DNA of 64,000 nt from contig JACATO010000307.1 in assembly GCA_018389105.1 (NCBI GenBank), forward strand, positions 1,513,001-1,577,000, in the 5' to 3' direction. How positions within the stretch are numbered: the first letter of the stretch is position 1; every line of letters starts with the position of its first letter. This DNA comes from Nautilus pompilius (taxonomy: Eukaryota > Mollusca > Cephalopoda > Nautilida > Nautilidae). The position numbers were made by a program, and so were the translations under genes. Below the pieces are notes generated by a model, which was given only the letters and a program-made list of their open reading frames with translations, searched no databases and was not told the DNA's origin. Of this stretch, positions 49,414-61,790 are shown in pieces.

Positions 49414-50960
49414 ATTGGATATAATTATACAGAATATGCACAAATTAATGACTAATTGCAACTAAGAGACACATATGATGCATACGATACATCATTACAG
49501 AAAATATACAAAAATAAAATAAATACATTGTACAGTGCATTAGTATTTGATATGGGAGTCCTTTGCTTTATACAGAGCAAGAAACCTTGTTTTCTTTCTT
49601 CCATTTAGGTCATCATTGTACTATAAAATATTGTTTGAAATATTCTGTAGCATTTTCCTCAATACATCCAAAGTGTTTCATTGCCTTTAGTAGCCAGGTA
49701 ACTCCATCTAGCCTCAGTGATGCTTATATCAGGAATTTGTGCAGTCCAAGGCAACTTTGTGAGTGTTCCATCAGCCTCTTTACGTTTCAGATACTTTTTT
49801 ACAACATTGGCTGTATGTTTGGGTTGGCTCGATGAAAGATGAATCTTCGCCAATGAAATCTCTCCCTGAGGAAATGGCTTGATGGAGGAAAACCTGCCTG
49901 TACCTTTCAGTAGTCAGTATACTTTTAATTTATGCAAATCTCTGATACCCTTCACTAATATGCATCCAACACTTGTATTGATCTACCCTTATGCTGCACT
50001 GTGGTTGTTGTTGTTAAGCGAGTTGGACGTCCAAATGCTGAGTCCTCTTCATAACTGAGAGATGTTCGTCGAGCCGACAAGCGACCCGGGAGATCTCTCT
50101 CAAGTCGGACACCAAGGAAATGCCGTACAGCTGTTTCACGCTATGGCGATCATCAATGACAAGTCTCCTCTGACCCCAACCTGGGATCGAACCCGGTACA
50201 GGAGCAACAGTCCCCTTACGGAGCTAACCTGCTACCACCTGCCCCACTGGGCCGGCTTGTGGTTGTTGTACACAGAGTGTTATACCACTCCCAGTTCCAC
50301 CTTTGAACTTTTTCCAGATTTGGTCATCTCATTATTTCATTTCTGCTTTCCATTTCATCTTTGCCATTTGGTTGCCTCTTCTCAGCAAAGGTTTTCGGGA
50401 AACTACACATTCATTGAGACCACACTAATGTGTATCTTACTGATCTTTAAAAAACGTGAACATCTGCACATGCAGCTTTGCCATTTGCAGGATCTCTACT
50501 GACTTGTTATCTATCATGTAGAATGTAGAGGACATATCCTGAGGTATTTAATACCACTTTTAGAGAGTTTGAGCAGTTTACTTGGTCATGTCTCTTGTCA
50601 ACAATATCAGGTTATGTATTCTTTTTAGATTTTTGTACACAGTTCCTTCTAAAACATTAAGTCATGCTACAGTCTGCTTCACGAAGTAGCCTTCACTAAG
50701 ACAACAATTTTTATACCCTTGTCATGTGATATTTCCTTCCCAGGAGTCATAGTTTTCACCTTACTACAATGATATCATTGCTGATATTTTTAGGTTTTAT
50801 TTTTGGGATTTTTTTGCAGATGTGGCATTTCTCATTGCTTGCATGACAACCTATCACAGTATACTTTATCAGCACATGACTGTACTGTGGAGCATTTCTT
50901 TCTTACCAAAATATAATTCTGACATGTGTCATTTGCAATTTAGACCTGGTTTTTCCTTAT
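49414..50960 (-). mobile_element. Tc1-like element, copy 1, split by a SINE
   Basis: The transposase C-terminal part is open at 49659-49853 on the minus strand: PKHTANVVKKYLKRKEADG followed by LTKLPWTAQIPD corresponds to the Tc1 region '(HDND)PKHT...YL.rKe.dG.L..mpWPAQSPDLN'. The copy aligns along its length with 54646-55780: shared landmarks include atgcacaaat with aattgcaacta at the left (49437-49465 and 54673-54702), 'ccacctttgaac' in the middle and 'catgac..tactgtggagcatttc' at the right (50875-50905 and 55711-55733). A SINE with 12-bp target duplications interrupts it at 50000-50269. Removing the SINE gives about 1.28 kb, a normal Tc1 size. Inverted repeats could not be fixed. It is inactive. 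Confidence 0.82.
50000..50269 (-). mobile_element. tRNA-derived SINE inserted in Tc1 copy 1
   Basis: Body 50012-50257, about 246 bp, far more GC- and CpG-rich than anything around it. On the minus strand it starts with a pol III promoter: A-box-like cggcccagtgggg (50242-50254) and a near-perfect B box, gggttcgatccc (50183-50194). The 3' end (at 50012 on the plus strand) runs into an AAC-repeat tail (plus strand gttgttgtt). It is flanked by a 12-bp duplication, tgtggttgttgt, at 50000-50011 and 50258-50269. The empty site is preserved in Tc1 copy 2 (about 55105: gtagctgttgtaac). The retained CpGs suggest a comparatively recent insertion. The SINE family is not one I can name; mobilisation by a partner LINE is inferred from the class. 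Confidence 0.93.
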
Positions 50961-53900
50961 ACCAGTGGAATAAAAAGGAAGAATTTAAATGTTTGATATA
51001 TTTTAATATAACTGTATTCAGAATTTATGTCACATAAAATGTACATTTGTTTCGGTGTTTTAAACATTGTACACATTTAGTTAATGAAACAGAACAAAGA
51101 AATTATTGATTACAAATATATATTTATATATTTGTTTTAACTTTATTTTTGGTCGGGTGAGTGTTTGTTTTTTTTTAATTTTACAACATTAATTCAATGG
51201 TTACCATAAATATTTTTACAATTGATATAGTGGGAGGTACAAATTTGTTGGTGTAGTCAACTAGCACCACATTACCAACTATAAAAGTACTTATTGTGGC
51301 CGCTAAATATGGGTGGTACATGCTGCATGTCTTTGAAATTCAAGTCAAAGTAGTTTTACTGTAGAACTGCATAAGATGTAAAAAGTAAATGAGTAAAACA
51401 AAAATAATTTTCATAGAAAAATCTCTCTTTTTGCTTTTTCCTTTTATTTATTTTTTCTTTGCATGACCCTTTATGCAGTCCTAAGTCAAGAGGTTTGGCT
51501 TTTATGTTGCTCTGAGGCATTATTTAGTAGACAAGGATTTTTCTGTTGCTTTTTTTCAGTATTATTTGTATTTATTTATTTTGTTCGTTTGCTTGTTCAC
51601 AGTGAACTGACTTTCTGTAATAAATCATCCGCAAAATAGTATGGCCAATTTTCAGAGATATAGTAGTGGAGATAGTATTTAATTAACAGGACCAGAACTC
51701 TGCAGCTTTCTTTAGTTTTGTTTGTTTGCTTTAATTTATTTACTTTCCCTGTCACATTAAAGGGAATTTACATTTTCTGCTAACTGTGATAATGTTATAT
51801 ACTAATGAAAACAAAGTTTTAACTTGTAGTTAGCAGAAAATATTGTTTTGAAAATGTTTACTTTCAAAGTATTTAATCCATATTATATAAAAACCAAAAA
51901 TTATCTTTCAGTTCAAAAAAATAAATGTGAACTAACTTGTATCTTCAGCTGCTTATAAATACTTATATTGAGAACTTTTTTTAAAAAATTGAAATATTCA
52001 TTCCGATTCATTGGCTAAAGTTTTAACAAATATAAAAAGATTAAAGAATCTCCTCAGAAAATTTCTGGTTATAAATAAAAATTTTAATATACTATATACA
52101 TGCCAGAACTGAACACCCAATTCAGCAATAATTGACATTTAAACATATAATTAAAAAATTGTGTACACATTATATATGAACATGGTGTACTATTCCTATT
52201 CACAATAAAATATGTTATCAGTTAAAAGTGACTTAATGTGCATACAGCTTTAAAAAAAATAATTGCAATATAGTATAATTTGAATTTTACTGATATCATT
52301 ATCTTCTAAATTATAATTTAAGTTGGTCTGCATCATGAAAAAATCCAAGTGGTAATAATTATAAAACAAAAGATATATATAATGGTATCCCTGCCCATTT
52401 TACAAAAGTAATATATATTTTTAAGTTTTAAACGATGCTGTAAATCCTAAATAATCCAACCAACATTATCCTCTATTTTTAATGGTATTTGTATATTAAT
52501 AATAATAAAACTTCCCACTAGTCAAGTTATAAAAAGGTAAATGACATTTTCTTTTTTCTTTTTATAAAAAAATAGATTCTAGAGTGGCTTGCATATTAAA
52601 ATCATCTCATTTTGGGATAAACTATACAAACCACTTAAAGAAAAAAATTCATTAATAATGTTTGCCATAACTGATAACTAATATTAGAAGCATGTCAAAT
52701 AATCTAATATTGGTTTTATTACCTCAGTAGAGAGAAATCATAGCTTTAAGGCAAGAAAAAGTTGTAGCATTCAGCAATTGTGTTCTATCATGGGTGTATA
52801 AAAGCATCTTCCACTTTAGGTACAATTAAATTTTCTAGCACTGAAGTAATTTGCATATTAACATTACTTTCTCAAGCATTTCAAAAAAGTTCATGCATTA
52901 TCAAATACACGGAGATGTAAAATGCATATTTTACTGATCTCCTGTGGGATGTCTTTTTGATAACTGGTGCTTGTTTTATAAACAAAATATGGCTACACCA
53001 GTGACATTTGTTGCTGGTTGCTCAGACAGACAGCAGATTTGCAAAGGAAAAAGTTTATCATGTGAGATTGGCTATAACTCATGCATTTATATGAGTCATT
53101 CTGCTGCCTGTAAATGCCATAATTGCTCCTTCCAAGTGTTAGCAATAGTTAGTGCTTGCATTGACCTAAGGGTATGTGTTATTGGTTGTTTGAAATTAAT
53201 CAATCAGCTGGAATGATACAAGGGCTGCATGCTAACATCATTAGCACAAACAAGCAACCTTCAAAACTTTTTAAATGATTTTTTTATTCTTATTTGTAAA
53301 GGAGAAACTTTATATTAGAATATGATTTTGGAATTATATAATTTGAAATTAAAGGTGAATGATGACTGCCAAACATTTCCAATTAAAGAAAATTACACTT
53401 GCTTTTTCTTAATGACTTTTTAAAATTTTATTAAATAATTACTTAAAAAGCAATAGCATAAAGGTACCAGAAAAAGGTACATTAAAAATAACAAATTCCT
53501 TATATAGTTCTTGTTTAATTTTAATACATTTGTTTTATTTTGGAGAGAAATAGTCTTTGTTTTTTTCTGACAATACTGATTAGTAATTTTTCATTAAAAA
53601 GTATTACCTTTCCTTATAGTATATTCATCATTTATTTGAGCAGATCATATGATACATTTTAAAAGATTACTTAAGATACTTTGAAGTATATTTGTAATAT
53701 TTCTACTAGTCAAAATAATTAGTTAGTGTCTCAGTTTTATAAAAGCAACAAACTCCTTCAAATTTAAAAACTCAAATTAATCTACTGTGTTTAGTTATTT
53801 TCATATACATGTATAATAGTAGTGTATGCGTGAGTGTACAGAAATTAATAGTGTCCACAGTACTCTCTTCATATGCATCTGTATTTAGAAATGGCAAATA

Positions 53901-54645
53901 TGCCATTCATGAAAACAACTTTAAACTCTGATAGTTCCAAGAAAAAGTGACTGATAGGTGTAAAAGTAAAACAAATGAAATTTCTGATCAGCAAATAAAT
54001 TAATACTTAACAGGTAAATTAAATATACTGCAGGAATATGGATGGTGCCAAAAAAGGCTGCTTGGCATGGGCAGTGATATAGAATTGCATACTCTAAAGC
54101 AAGTCCCTATGGCACATACTGTTTTGCTACATGGGATACATTAATAAAATTCTACAATGAATTAGTTTTGATTTAAATAGAATATTTTTGGATCATGACT
54201 TTTAGAAAACTTTCACTTCTGTATATAACTAAACTACAAAAACTTGTATATCTTGAATATTTGTGTGACATTTGCTTTATAGATATCTGACTTGCCAAGA
54301 AGTGGCTGGATTAAACTATTAAAACAAGAAGATTCACTGAAAATGTATTGCATTCTAGCTTTAGTTTGTTAATTTCAGTAATCCTTGATTTTACATTTAC
54401 AAATTTAGACTTTAATAAACCTTTTGATCAGAATCTTGAAACATTTAATTTTCTTTTCATTATTTTTTTTCTTTCATTTTTATTAAGCTTAATTGTGTTT
54501 TACTAACTGACACTTTAAATTAAACTAATTTAATTGCATTACTTATCTAACAATAACAAGACTGTTATTTGCCATTTTTTTGCAAAACAGCAATTCATAG
54601 AGAAGGAAACTTTATTCTTTAATTTATTACTTCATAATATACATT
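50961..54645. other. AT-rich non-coding stretch
   Basis: No supportable gene. A mixed-composition, repeat-free patch at about 52940-53280 includes a 90-codon frame (52944-53216) without any recognisable domain; it reads more like a conserved non-coding element (see findings). The rest is AT-rich with short T runs. Confidence 0.5.
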
Positions 54646-55780
54646 ATTGGAAATAATTATTGAAACTCAAAGTATGCACAAATAATGAGTAATTGCAACT
54701 AAGATGTATGTAATACAGAAAATATACAAAACAAAATTAATATGTTTTACAATGCTTTTTGCTTTATATAAAGTATGGCACATTTTTGTAGCAAATATAT
54801 CCAAGGCATTAGGTTACTGTTTGACTTTCTTGGTGGTGATATAACCTTATGTAGCTTTGATGTTATTGATATCAGGACTTTTCGCAGGCCAAGGCATCAT
54901 CTTTGTGAGTGATCGATCAGTCTCTTTATATTCCAGATAGTTTTCCACCACATTGATTGTATGCTTGGTGTCATTGCCATGTTAGAAGGGAATCTGTTTT
55001 TACCTGTCAGCAATCAGTGTACTATGATTTTATGCAAATTTTTGACAACCTTAGCTGATTTACAGCACCACACTTGTACTGATCTACCACCTATCCTTCA
55101 CTGTAGCTGTTGTAACTAAATATTATACTCCAATCCACCTTTGAACAAACTTCCATTGATTATTGCCTAACAGTTCCAACTTAGACTCATCTGTAAAAAC
55201 CACCTTACAGGTTTTGTTATTGCTCTGTTTTATTTATGTTGCCCATTTTAGCCTTGCTGTTTGGATGGTTGTCTGCAGCAGAAGTTTTCAGTTTTGAGGC
55301 AGCTACACATCCATTGAGACCACTTCACACAAATATATGCTTTTTTTTTGTTCTTGAAGAAATATTAACACCTATACCTGCAACTAGATAATTCACAAGA
55401 TTTTTACTGGTAAACTTCTGACGTAGAGAATATAACCTGAGGTACTTAACATCACTTTTGTTTTGACAAGTTTTGGCTTTCTTCCTCAATTGTGTCTATT
55501 GTCAACAGTATCAGTTTTACGTATCCTCCTTAGAGTGTCCTATACAGCTCCTGAAGCATAAAGTTGAACTGTAATCTGCTGCATTGAGGAGCCATAATAT
55601 TCAGCACACTACAATGATGTCACTGCCTATACCTTTATAGTTCTCTTGCTGTTGTGGCACTTCCTGATAGCTTTCATGACAACCTGTCTGAGTGTGTACT
55701 ATATCAAGACATGACTACTGTGGAGCATTTCATTTTTACATACCTTTTCTATCACATTTTCATTTTATACTCAGTTTTTC
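54646..55780 (-). mobile_element. Tc1-like element, copy 2, uninterrupted
   Basis: Same family and orientation as 49414-50960, without the SINE. On the minus strand at 54869-54980 one frame reads HGNDTKHTINVVENYLEYKE, then DRSLTKMMPWPAKSPDI, preserving the second catalytic motif 'HxNDxKHT' and 'WPA.SPD' better than copy 1 does, while copy 1 keeps other positions. Elsewhere stops and frameshifts are dense. Length of about 1.14 kb fits a Tc1 element with some deletion. Comparing the copies shows substantial divergence by eye, so both are old. The N-terminal start context is near 55730. It is inactive. Confidence 0.82.
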
Positions 55781-56159
55781 TGCTGTTTTCAAAATAATTT
55801 CTAATACTGCATATCCTTAATTCTATGAATTATAGAATTAATTTGCATGTTGGACAATAAGGCAAAAATCAGGATATTCAATAAATAAATATTTCAAAAT
55901 GAAGTAAAGGAGAAATTTTGAGGAAAACATCAGTTCTTAACTATAATGAACTGGTTTGTAAAAGTTAAGCAACAAGGAAAAAAGAAATTTTAAAAATTTG
56001 CAATATGGTTAAAGTTTTATTCACTAAAAGTTCAACACAAACTTCTCTTCATGTTGCACAACTTTTATCAAAGAAATATGTAAATGAGTTCCAGTAGAAA
56101 CATGTAAATACATTTTCATAAAAATGACATGAAAAAAACTTGCTTGTGTTCTTATGAGT
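55781..56159. other. Short AT-rich spacer between Tc1 relics
   Basis: AT-rich sequence with no gene or recognisable repeat. Confidence 0.5.
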
Positions 56160-57140
56160 TTTGGCTTTCTTAGGATATTTGTTTGAAAAGTAATGGTAAA
56201 AATGGGCAGCTGTACTTATTTGGATGAATCCCCATGGTGGAAAAGTTTTAGTAGGATAAAGGCCAGATTGTCACAGCCCCAAGTTACCAAATGGCTAAAT
56301 GTAAACTCCTGGGTGCTTTAAGGTTCTGGAGTTATTATCCAAAGACTACTTTAGGGCCATTTGGTATATGTCACTTTTGGTTCAGGAAAACAGAACTTCA
56401 TTAATGACCCAATGCATTTCTGATCACTCTGTGGCCATATGGGACATCGGTATTAGCTCCAACCATATAGAGGGCTTAATGTAAGGCATCCTATGGTGCA
56501 TCTCCCTTTAACCCTAATAAACTGGAGCAAATGAACTGGTGCAGGGAACATGTTGCTTTGACAGCACATAACTGAAACTGTCTTTTATACTGATCAGTCA
56601 GGGTTTATTCTTCAGTGTGACTCAAAGCATGTACTCATCTGGAGGAAACATAATAGAGCATGCAACCAGGTCGCAAACAGAGAACAGAACCACAACAGTG
56701 GTAGAGATGTGATGATCTGGGCAGAAATTTCATTAGGTGAGGATGTACAGATTATGTCGTTCAAAAAACTACCCTGATTACAATGTGGCGGTATGTATAG
56801 AGTCAAGATTCTGGAACTCCATGTCAAACCATATGCAGGTGCAATTGAAGATAACTTCATTTTAAAGCATGATAGTATTTGTCTATGTAAGACATGTGCA
56901 ATAGACCAAGCCATTACTTTATCATATGGTTAGCATATTCTCCTAAACCAAATTATACTGAGAATGTTTGGGATGCTCTAATAAAATGTTTCCTTTTTCC
57001 AACTCTTTCCAAGATCTGAAAACTTCTCTGATAAACCAGTGGACTGTATTGCCCACTGCTCTTTTTGATAGGGTTATAAGCTACCACTGTGAGTTATGTA
57101 TTGCTGTTACTATTACCACATCATCTGATGTTTACCCCTA
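56160..57140 (+). pseudogene. Tc1-like transposase relic, different family
   Basis: A colinear Tc1 catalytic domain on the plus strand. LNKLEQMNWCREHVAL near 56512-56560 resembles 'rleWar.Hqnwtl'. FYTDQSGFILQCDSKHVLIW at 56583-56642 corresponds to 'lFTDESrFsLqsDsrrvfiW', with the first catalytic Asp at 56592-56594. NSGRDVMIWAEISLGEDVQI at about 56695-56752 corresponds to 'GGGsVMVWagIs'. WLAYSPKPNYTENVWDALIK from 56927 corresponds to 'WPAySPDlnPIENvWDaL', with the catalytic Glu kept but the Asp of SPD changed. One or more shifts lie between these blocks. The minus-strand 100-codon frame at 56612-56914 is its shadow. It is inactive; no inverted repeats found. Confidence 0.85.
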
Positions 57141-60119
57141 ATTAATTTTTATTTACATTTTTTTATGTTAGAATTCTTTAATTCCTGATTTGGTTTTGCT
57201 TTTTTCTCCCTTAGCACTTTTAAAAATTATTTATGATTTACACATTTATTTGATAAAAATGATTAAATGAAGTGGAGTTTGTGTTGATTATTTGTTGAAA
57301 AAAAACTTTAATTATTTTTTTATTGTTGTTGTTGCTTAACTTTGGAAAACCAGTGTATTTGCAAAGCCAAAAATATATAAAACTTTGTTTCCATACAGGC
57401 AATTTGAAATTGTCTAAAATTTTATCTAATTTATTTCAGGCAATGAGGTGATTAGTATATTTTGTGTGCTAATATACAGTGAAAAATGTTGAAGGGCTTG
57501 AGAATAGAAGCATTTAAAAGAATATGCATAATGTTTTTATACAATTAAAGAGAAATGGCATAATTTTCACAGTTTTGAAATATTAATGTTACTTCACTTT
57601 TATTTTTTTTATATTTCTTGCATAAATCTACTTTAAGTATAATGAATAAAGTTGAAGCTTAATTAATTTTTCAACTTTATTATTTATTTTAGCAAATAAT
57701 AAAAAAATGATTACTGGAATGTATAAGCATTTGGGGTAATCAGTTTCGTAAATTCAAATATGACTAAAATAAGACATTGGAAAATAAATACCATTAAAGA
57801 CAACCCCAGATTTTCAAGATTTCTGAAATAAAACAAAAAGGATTATATATAACTGGAAATAGGAGAATGTTTTAAAAAAGAAAAGGAAATATCATAGAAT
57901 GATAGGCACTGACAGGTACAGCAATGGCCAAAAGTAAAAAGAAAATCAGTCACATGGTCAATAATCAGGAGAGACCACTTGCACATTGAAAACAAAAAAA
58001 AAATTCTACAGAAAAGTAACTTTATCTTACCTCAAAACAATCCTCAGAACTGAAATATGATGAATTAGGAGGGAAGATTTGTGACAGGTTTTTGGGGTTA
58101 GTTTAATTATGACTAATTAGGCAATGAGAGAACTGCCTTCTTTCTGTAAACAAAACATCAGCAATAACTTTCCCTTATTTTTTATAAGAAAGAATGGTAT
58201 TTTCTGTTTTTTCCAACTTATAATTTGGTCTTCATTTGGCTACAAAATATTAAAATTGATTTAATGTTTATTAATTACAAATATTCATCATCTTAAATAA
58301 TATTTGTCAACAGTAATATATAATTTTTTGATGGCATTCAATGAACTAAATGTTAAATAAAATCAAATTTAGTGCTTTTGAGATATTTGAATTTCAAAAT
58401 TAGAGAAGAAACTTAGATTGGCAGTATTCTACTAATGCACTATTATTCATGTATATGTTTGATCACTTAGTTTTATCAAAAGTTAGTTTTTTTATGATTT
58501 TTTAAAAATAATAAAAGCTATATTAATTGTAAATAAGCAAAAAAAATCATCTGTGAAGAACTAATATTTTATTATATTTTTAATGCATTGTCATCTTTGT
58601 TCCATACAAAACCTACAGTTTCACTTTATGTTCATACTACCTTCTGAAATACATTTTTTCCAGAAAAAGAAATAATAAAAGACTTCTTTTTTTTTTTTAA
58701 GTTTAATTTTTTTTTTTTAGTTTTACAATTTGTATACTATATACTTAATGATGACCAGTAAAATTCTGATAATTAGTAGTTATTTTTAACATACCTCTCC
58801 AAAATAGTTGATAGATAGTACAACTTGACTTATTGACATACCTCTTGATATGCTATTAGATTTTAAAACTTTCTGATTGTCTGGCTAAATAATAATAAAT
58901 AAAATGAAGAGAAGGGGAAGCTAATCATTTACAAGAAAGAAGAAAACATGAATTAAAGCCACAGTTAGTTTCTTGTTTGCTAAGATTGTTCTACTCCATT
59001 TTTTTTCTCTTTTTTAAATACATAGATATATTTCATTTAAGTTTATCATTTAAATAGCATGATTCCCTGCTTTGTCATTTCCCAGTTATTTATTTTTTTC
59101 TTGTAAATATTCTCACACATACTAATCTCTGAGTTATAGCAAAGGATCTTTTTGCCATGTAGGTTAGAGACGATGATTTTGACTTCAGAATGATGTTTGT
59201 TGTTTCCATTTTCTACAAAAGTATAGGAAAAGTCTAAGAAATAAATTTGAGTTTCCTTAAAATCTGTAGCATATCTTAAGGAAATATCTTTTATTTAATT
59301 ATTGTTTTTGTAGATTAGAATTGTTTTTTTCTTTAATTTTATAAATAGTATAACAATTAAATGTTTACTTTTTCAAAACCTGAAATATTAGCCATTCCTA
59401 TTTTAAAATTTGGTTAAAACACTATATAGATATTAAAACTGCAAAAAACATACTGAACTATTCACTGCTCAATAAATAATAAGAATCCTTTGAAAATCTT
59501 TTAAAACACTCTTGACTAAGTCTGGCTCATTAAATGGACAGTGAAAAGATATTTGACTGGATTATCAACTAAATTATTGCCTTTTGGACAGTGCTACAGG
59601 TTATCCAGCCCTTTCTGTGTGGTCTTGACAGTTTATGCAGCTGTATACTTTAATATCAAGATATCTTATTCTTATATTTCATTACCGCTACTTCACATTT
59701 CCATAGTACATTTTTCTGTTTTATCTCATTTACTACCTTCCTCACTAGTTTTTATTTTCTGCAGAAAATATTTTATTTCACTATTTATATAGTATGAAAC
59801 AAAGATTTAGTTTTTGAAAACTGGGATGATAACTTTTATTTTCATAACAAAGGATTTATTTAATTCAAGTTCTCAAAATTTCCCCTATTAAAATTGTATA
59901 TTTCATTCAGGTTTAAATTGAATACTACTCAGCTAATGAGTTTTAGCCATCTTTTTATTATTAAAATAATCTATTCAAAATCTTTATATGTATATATAAT
60001 CTCTCTGACACACTCTTGTTGCATAATTTAATATACTACTTTTTATTACTGTTTTTGTTCCCTCATCTCGAAAAGAGTAATGATTTGAAATGTAAGCTAG
60101 CAGAGGTGAGGACAAAACC
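57141..60119. other. AT-rich non-coding stretch
   Basis: No supportable gene. Homopolymer-rich throughout, with T runs near 58690-58720. The 83-codon frame at 59541-59792 is Leu/Ser/Phe-rich without a recognisable domain. Confidence 0.55.
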
Positions 60120-60200
60120 GGAGTGTGCTGGCACATTGGGCTAAAGCATTGATCAAAGCTTTAGCAACCAGCGGATTGCAGGTTTATGATTTCTTCTAAT
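60120..60200 (+). mobile_element. Possible tRNA-SINE head fragment
   Basis: A less AT-rich patch with an A-box-like tggcacattgggc (60129-60141) and a degraded B box (aggtttatgatt, about 60180-60191) spaced about 40 bp apart, as in tRNA promoters. No body or tail is recognisable. It is either a truncated old SINE or chance. Confidence 0.35.
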
Positions 60201-61216
60201 CACTTGTAATATTCAAAAATAAACAACTTAATACCATATCACTCTGAAATGGTTCTCTTCAGAACTAAACCCTTTTTATGTTAATAAGAAAAAAATTTTC
60301 AAAATGCAGGTCCATGTTCAGTTATTACTAATATTCTGATTTGAAATGAAATATCCAAATTAATCATCTACTTTGTGGAGTTTTCAATATCCCTTGGATA
60401 TTTAAAAATAAAGCTAGAAAAAGGATAATTTAATACTAATTTTTTTATTTATTCTTACGAGTCCTTGCTGCATTACAATGTTGTTGTGGTTTAAGTGAAA
60501 GAAAAGATAACATAACATTCAAATACTATCAATAAAATACATTCATTAATATATATTTTTAATTGTTTACATTACATTTCGGAAAAATTATGAATAGTTT
60601 ATACATTTTCTTTAATATTTGTTCTTATAAACTTCAGAAATGGATGTGAATAAATAACATTTTCACTCATTTTATTTTCATAGTTCTTTGCAATTTATAT
60701 TTATTAGTAATTATGCTTCAATATAACTGCTACATAGAGATTTTAAACAGATCACAGTTAATCTTCTCTCCAATGCAGCAAACTTTAAAATTTTACTTAA
60801 TCAATTCATGTTGTTATTTTTTTTTAGTCTACAGTGCTTTTCCTGTTCTTCATATGGATGTATACTGTGCTTATGTGTGTGAGAAAAATAGTTAATCAGG
60901 ATGCTATTAGTTTTATTTAATGTCAAGTATTAAACATGAGGTTTCTTTCTTTTTTTAATCTCCCTTATTATTGTTTTAGTCCTTGTGCTTGTCATTATCT
61001 CTTTAAAAAAAAAATACAAACACCTTGAAAATCCACAATATCTATGATATATAATGACATGATCATATATTAATCAGTATAATATCTATTTACATGCAAC
61101 ACATTCAGTGATTGTGCTGTTTGTTTTGCCATTTTAAATTAGTTTTTCATGGAAAGTAGAATTATAGCTTTAATCATTACACATGAAAACAGCTCAACAG
61201 AAAGTATGTTTGGTTA
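60201..61216. other. AT-rich non-coding stretch
   Basis: No gene or identifiable repeat. Confidence 0.55.
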
Positions 61217-61218
61217 TA

Positions 61219-61788
61219 CAGTTGTCCCCTGGTATTCGCGGGGGTTGCGTTCCTAGAGCACCCACAAAGAGTAAAAAAACCACAAATATTGGACGTGGTC
61301 CATAAAAATGCCTATAAATGCCTATAAACATCAAAATACAATGTAAAATATAAGTAAATATATAATAATAATTTAATAAAAAACAATACTCAGTGAAACA
61401 CTCGAGATAGCTACACACGGTAAACTGGGATGATGTGGGGCTGCTGGGCTGCATTTGCCTGAGACAGCGCCTCGTGGGCAGCAGCCAATCAGCAGCAAGG
61501 AGAAATGAATAACGCTCTTGGATTGGCTACTTTCAAACCTCCAGCCAATAGCGTTTATTTTATATTGATATTTTGCTGAATTTACGTTAGTATTTATATT
61601 ACAAAATTAGTAAATTATATTGTTATTAATAATTTAGCATTAAAAAGTGTGAAAAAATATATATTGCCACGAAAAAGCCATAAAAAAATCACGGAAGATA
61701 TTTGCGATTACGCGAATATGCGGGGTTTTCCACGAACAATTATTAGTTAGGTTCTAAGGGAAATTCCGCGATTACACAGGGGTCGACT
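61219..61788. mobile_element. pogo/Tigger-like MITE with CCAAT-box core
   Basis: About 570 bp with imperfect terminal inverted repeats: the left end agttgtcccctggtattcgc and the reverse complement of the right end agtcgacccctgtgtaatcg share the cccctg core and a following 'cgcgg'. TA flanks at 61217-61218 and 61789-61790. The 'gt(t/c)-cccctggtattcgcggg' start resembles the ends of Tigger/pogo elements known from vertebrates. No transposase remains, so it is non-autonomous. The inner part (about 61400-61560) is CpG-bearing and contains three CCAAT boxes, ccaat at 61485 and 61545 and attgg at 61522, unlike the AT-rich DNA around it. The 86-codon frame at 61194-61454 runs across the left end and is not a gene. 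Confidence 0.82.
61482..61550. promoter_or_regulatory. Cluster of three CCAAT boxes inside the MITE
   Basis: agccaatcagc (61482-61492), gattggct (61521-61528) and agccaatagcg (61543-61553), with centres about 37 and 23 bp apart. CCAAT boxes bind NF-Y in animal promoters. Here the cluster may be a leftover of the parent transposon's promoter. Function is inferred only. Confidence 0.4.
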
Positions 61789-61790
61789 TA

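Noticed and set aside
50183-50254. True tRNA gene
   Set aside because: A and B boxes are present, but the intervening sequence does not allow a cloverleaf with an anticodon arm, and the body continues into a SINE with target duplications.
50062-50502. 146-codon plus-strand frame
   Set aside because: It is open because of the GC-rich SINE read antisense and the flanking antisense Tc1 copy; it spans a retroposon junction, so it is not a gene.
61194-61454. 86-codon minus-strand frame
   Set aside because: It crosses the left inverted repeat of the Tigger-like MITE and has no domain.
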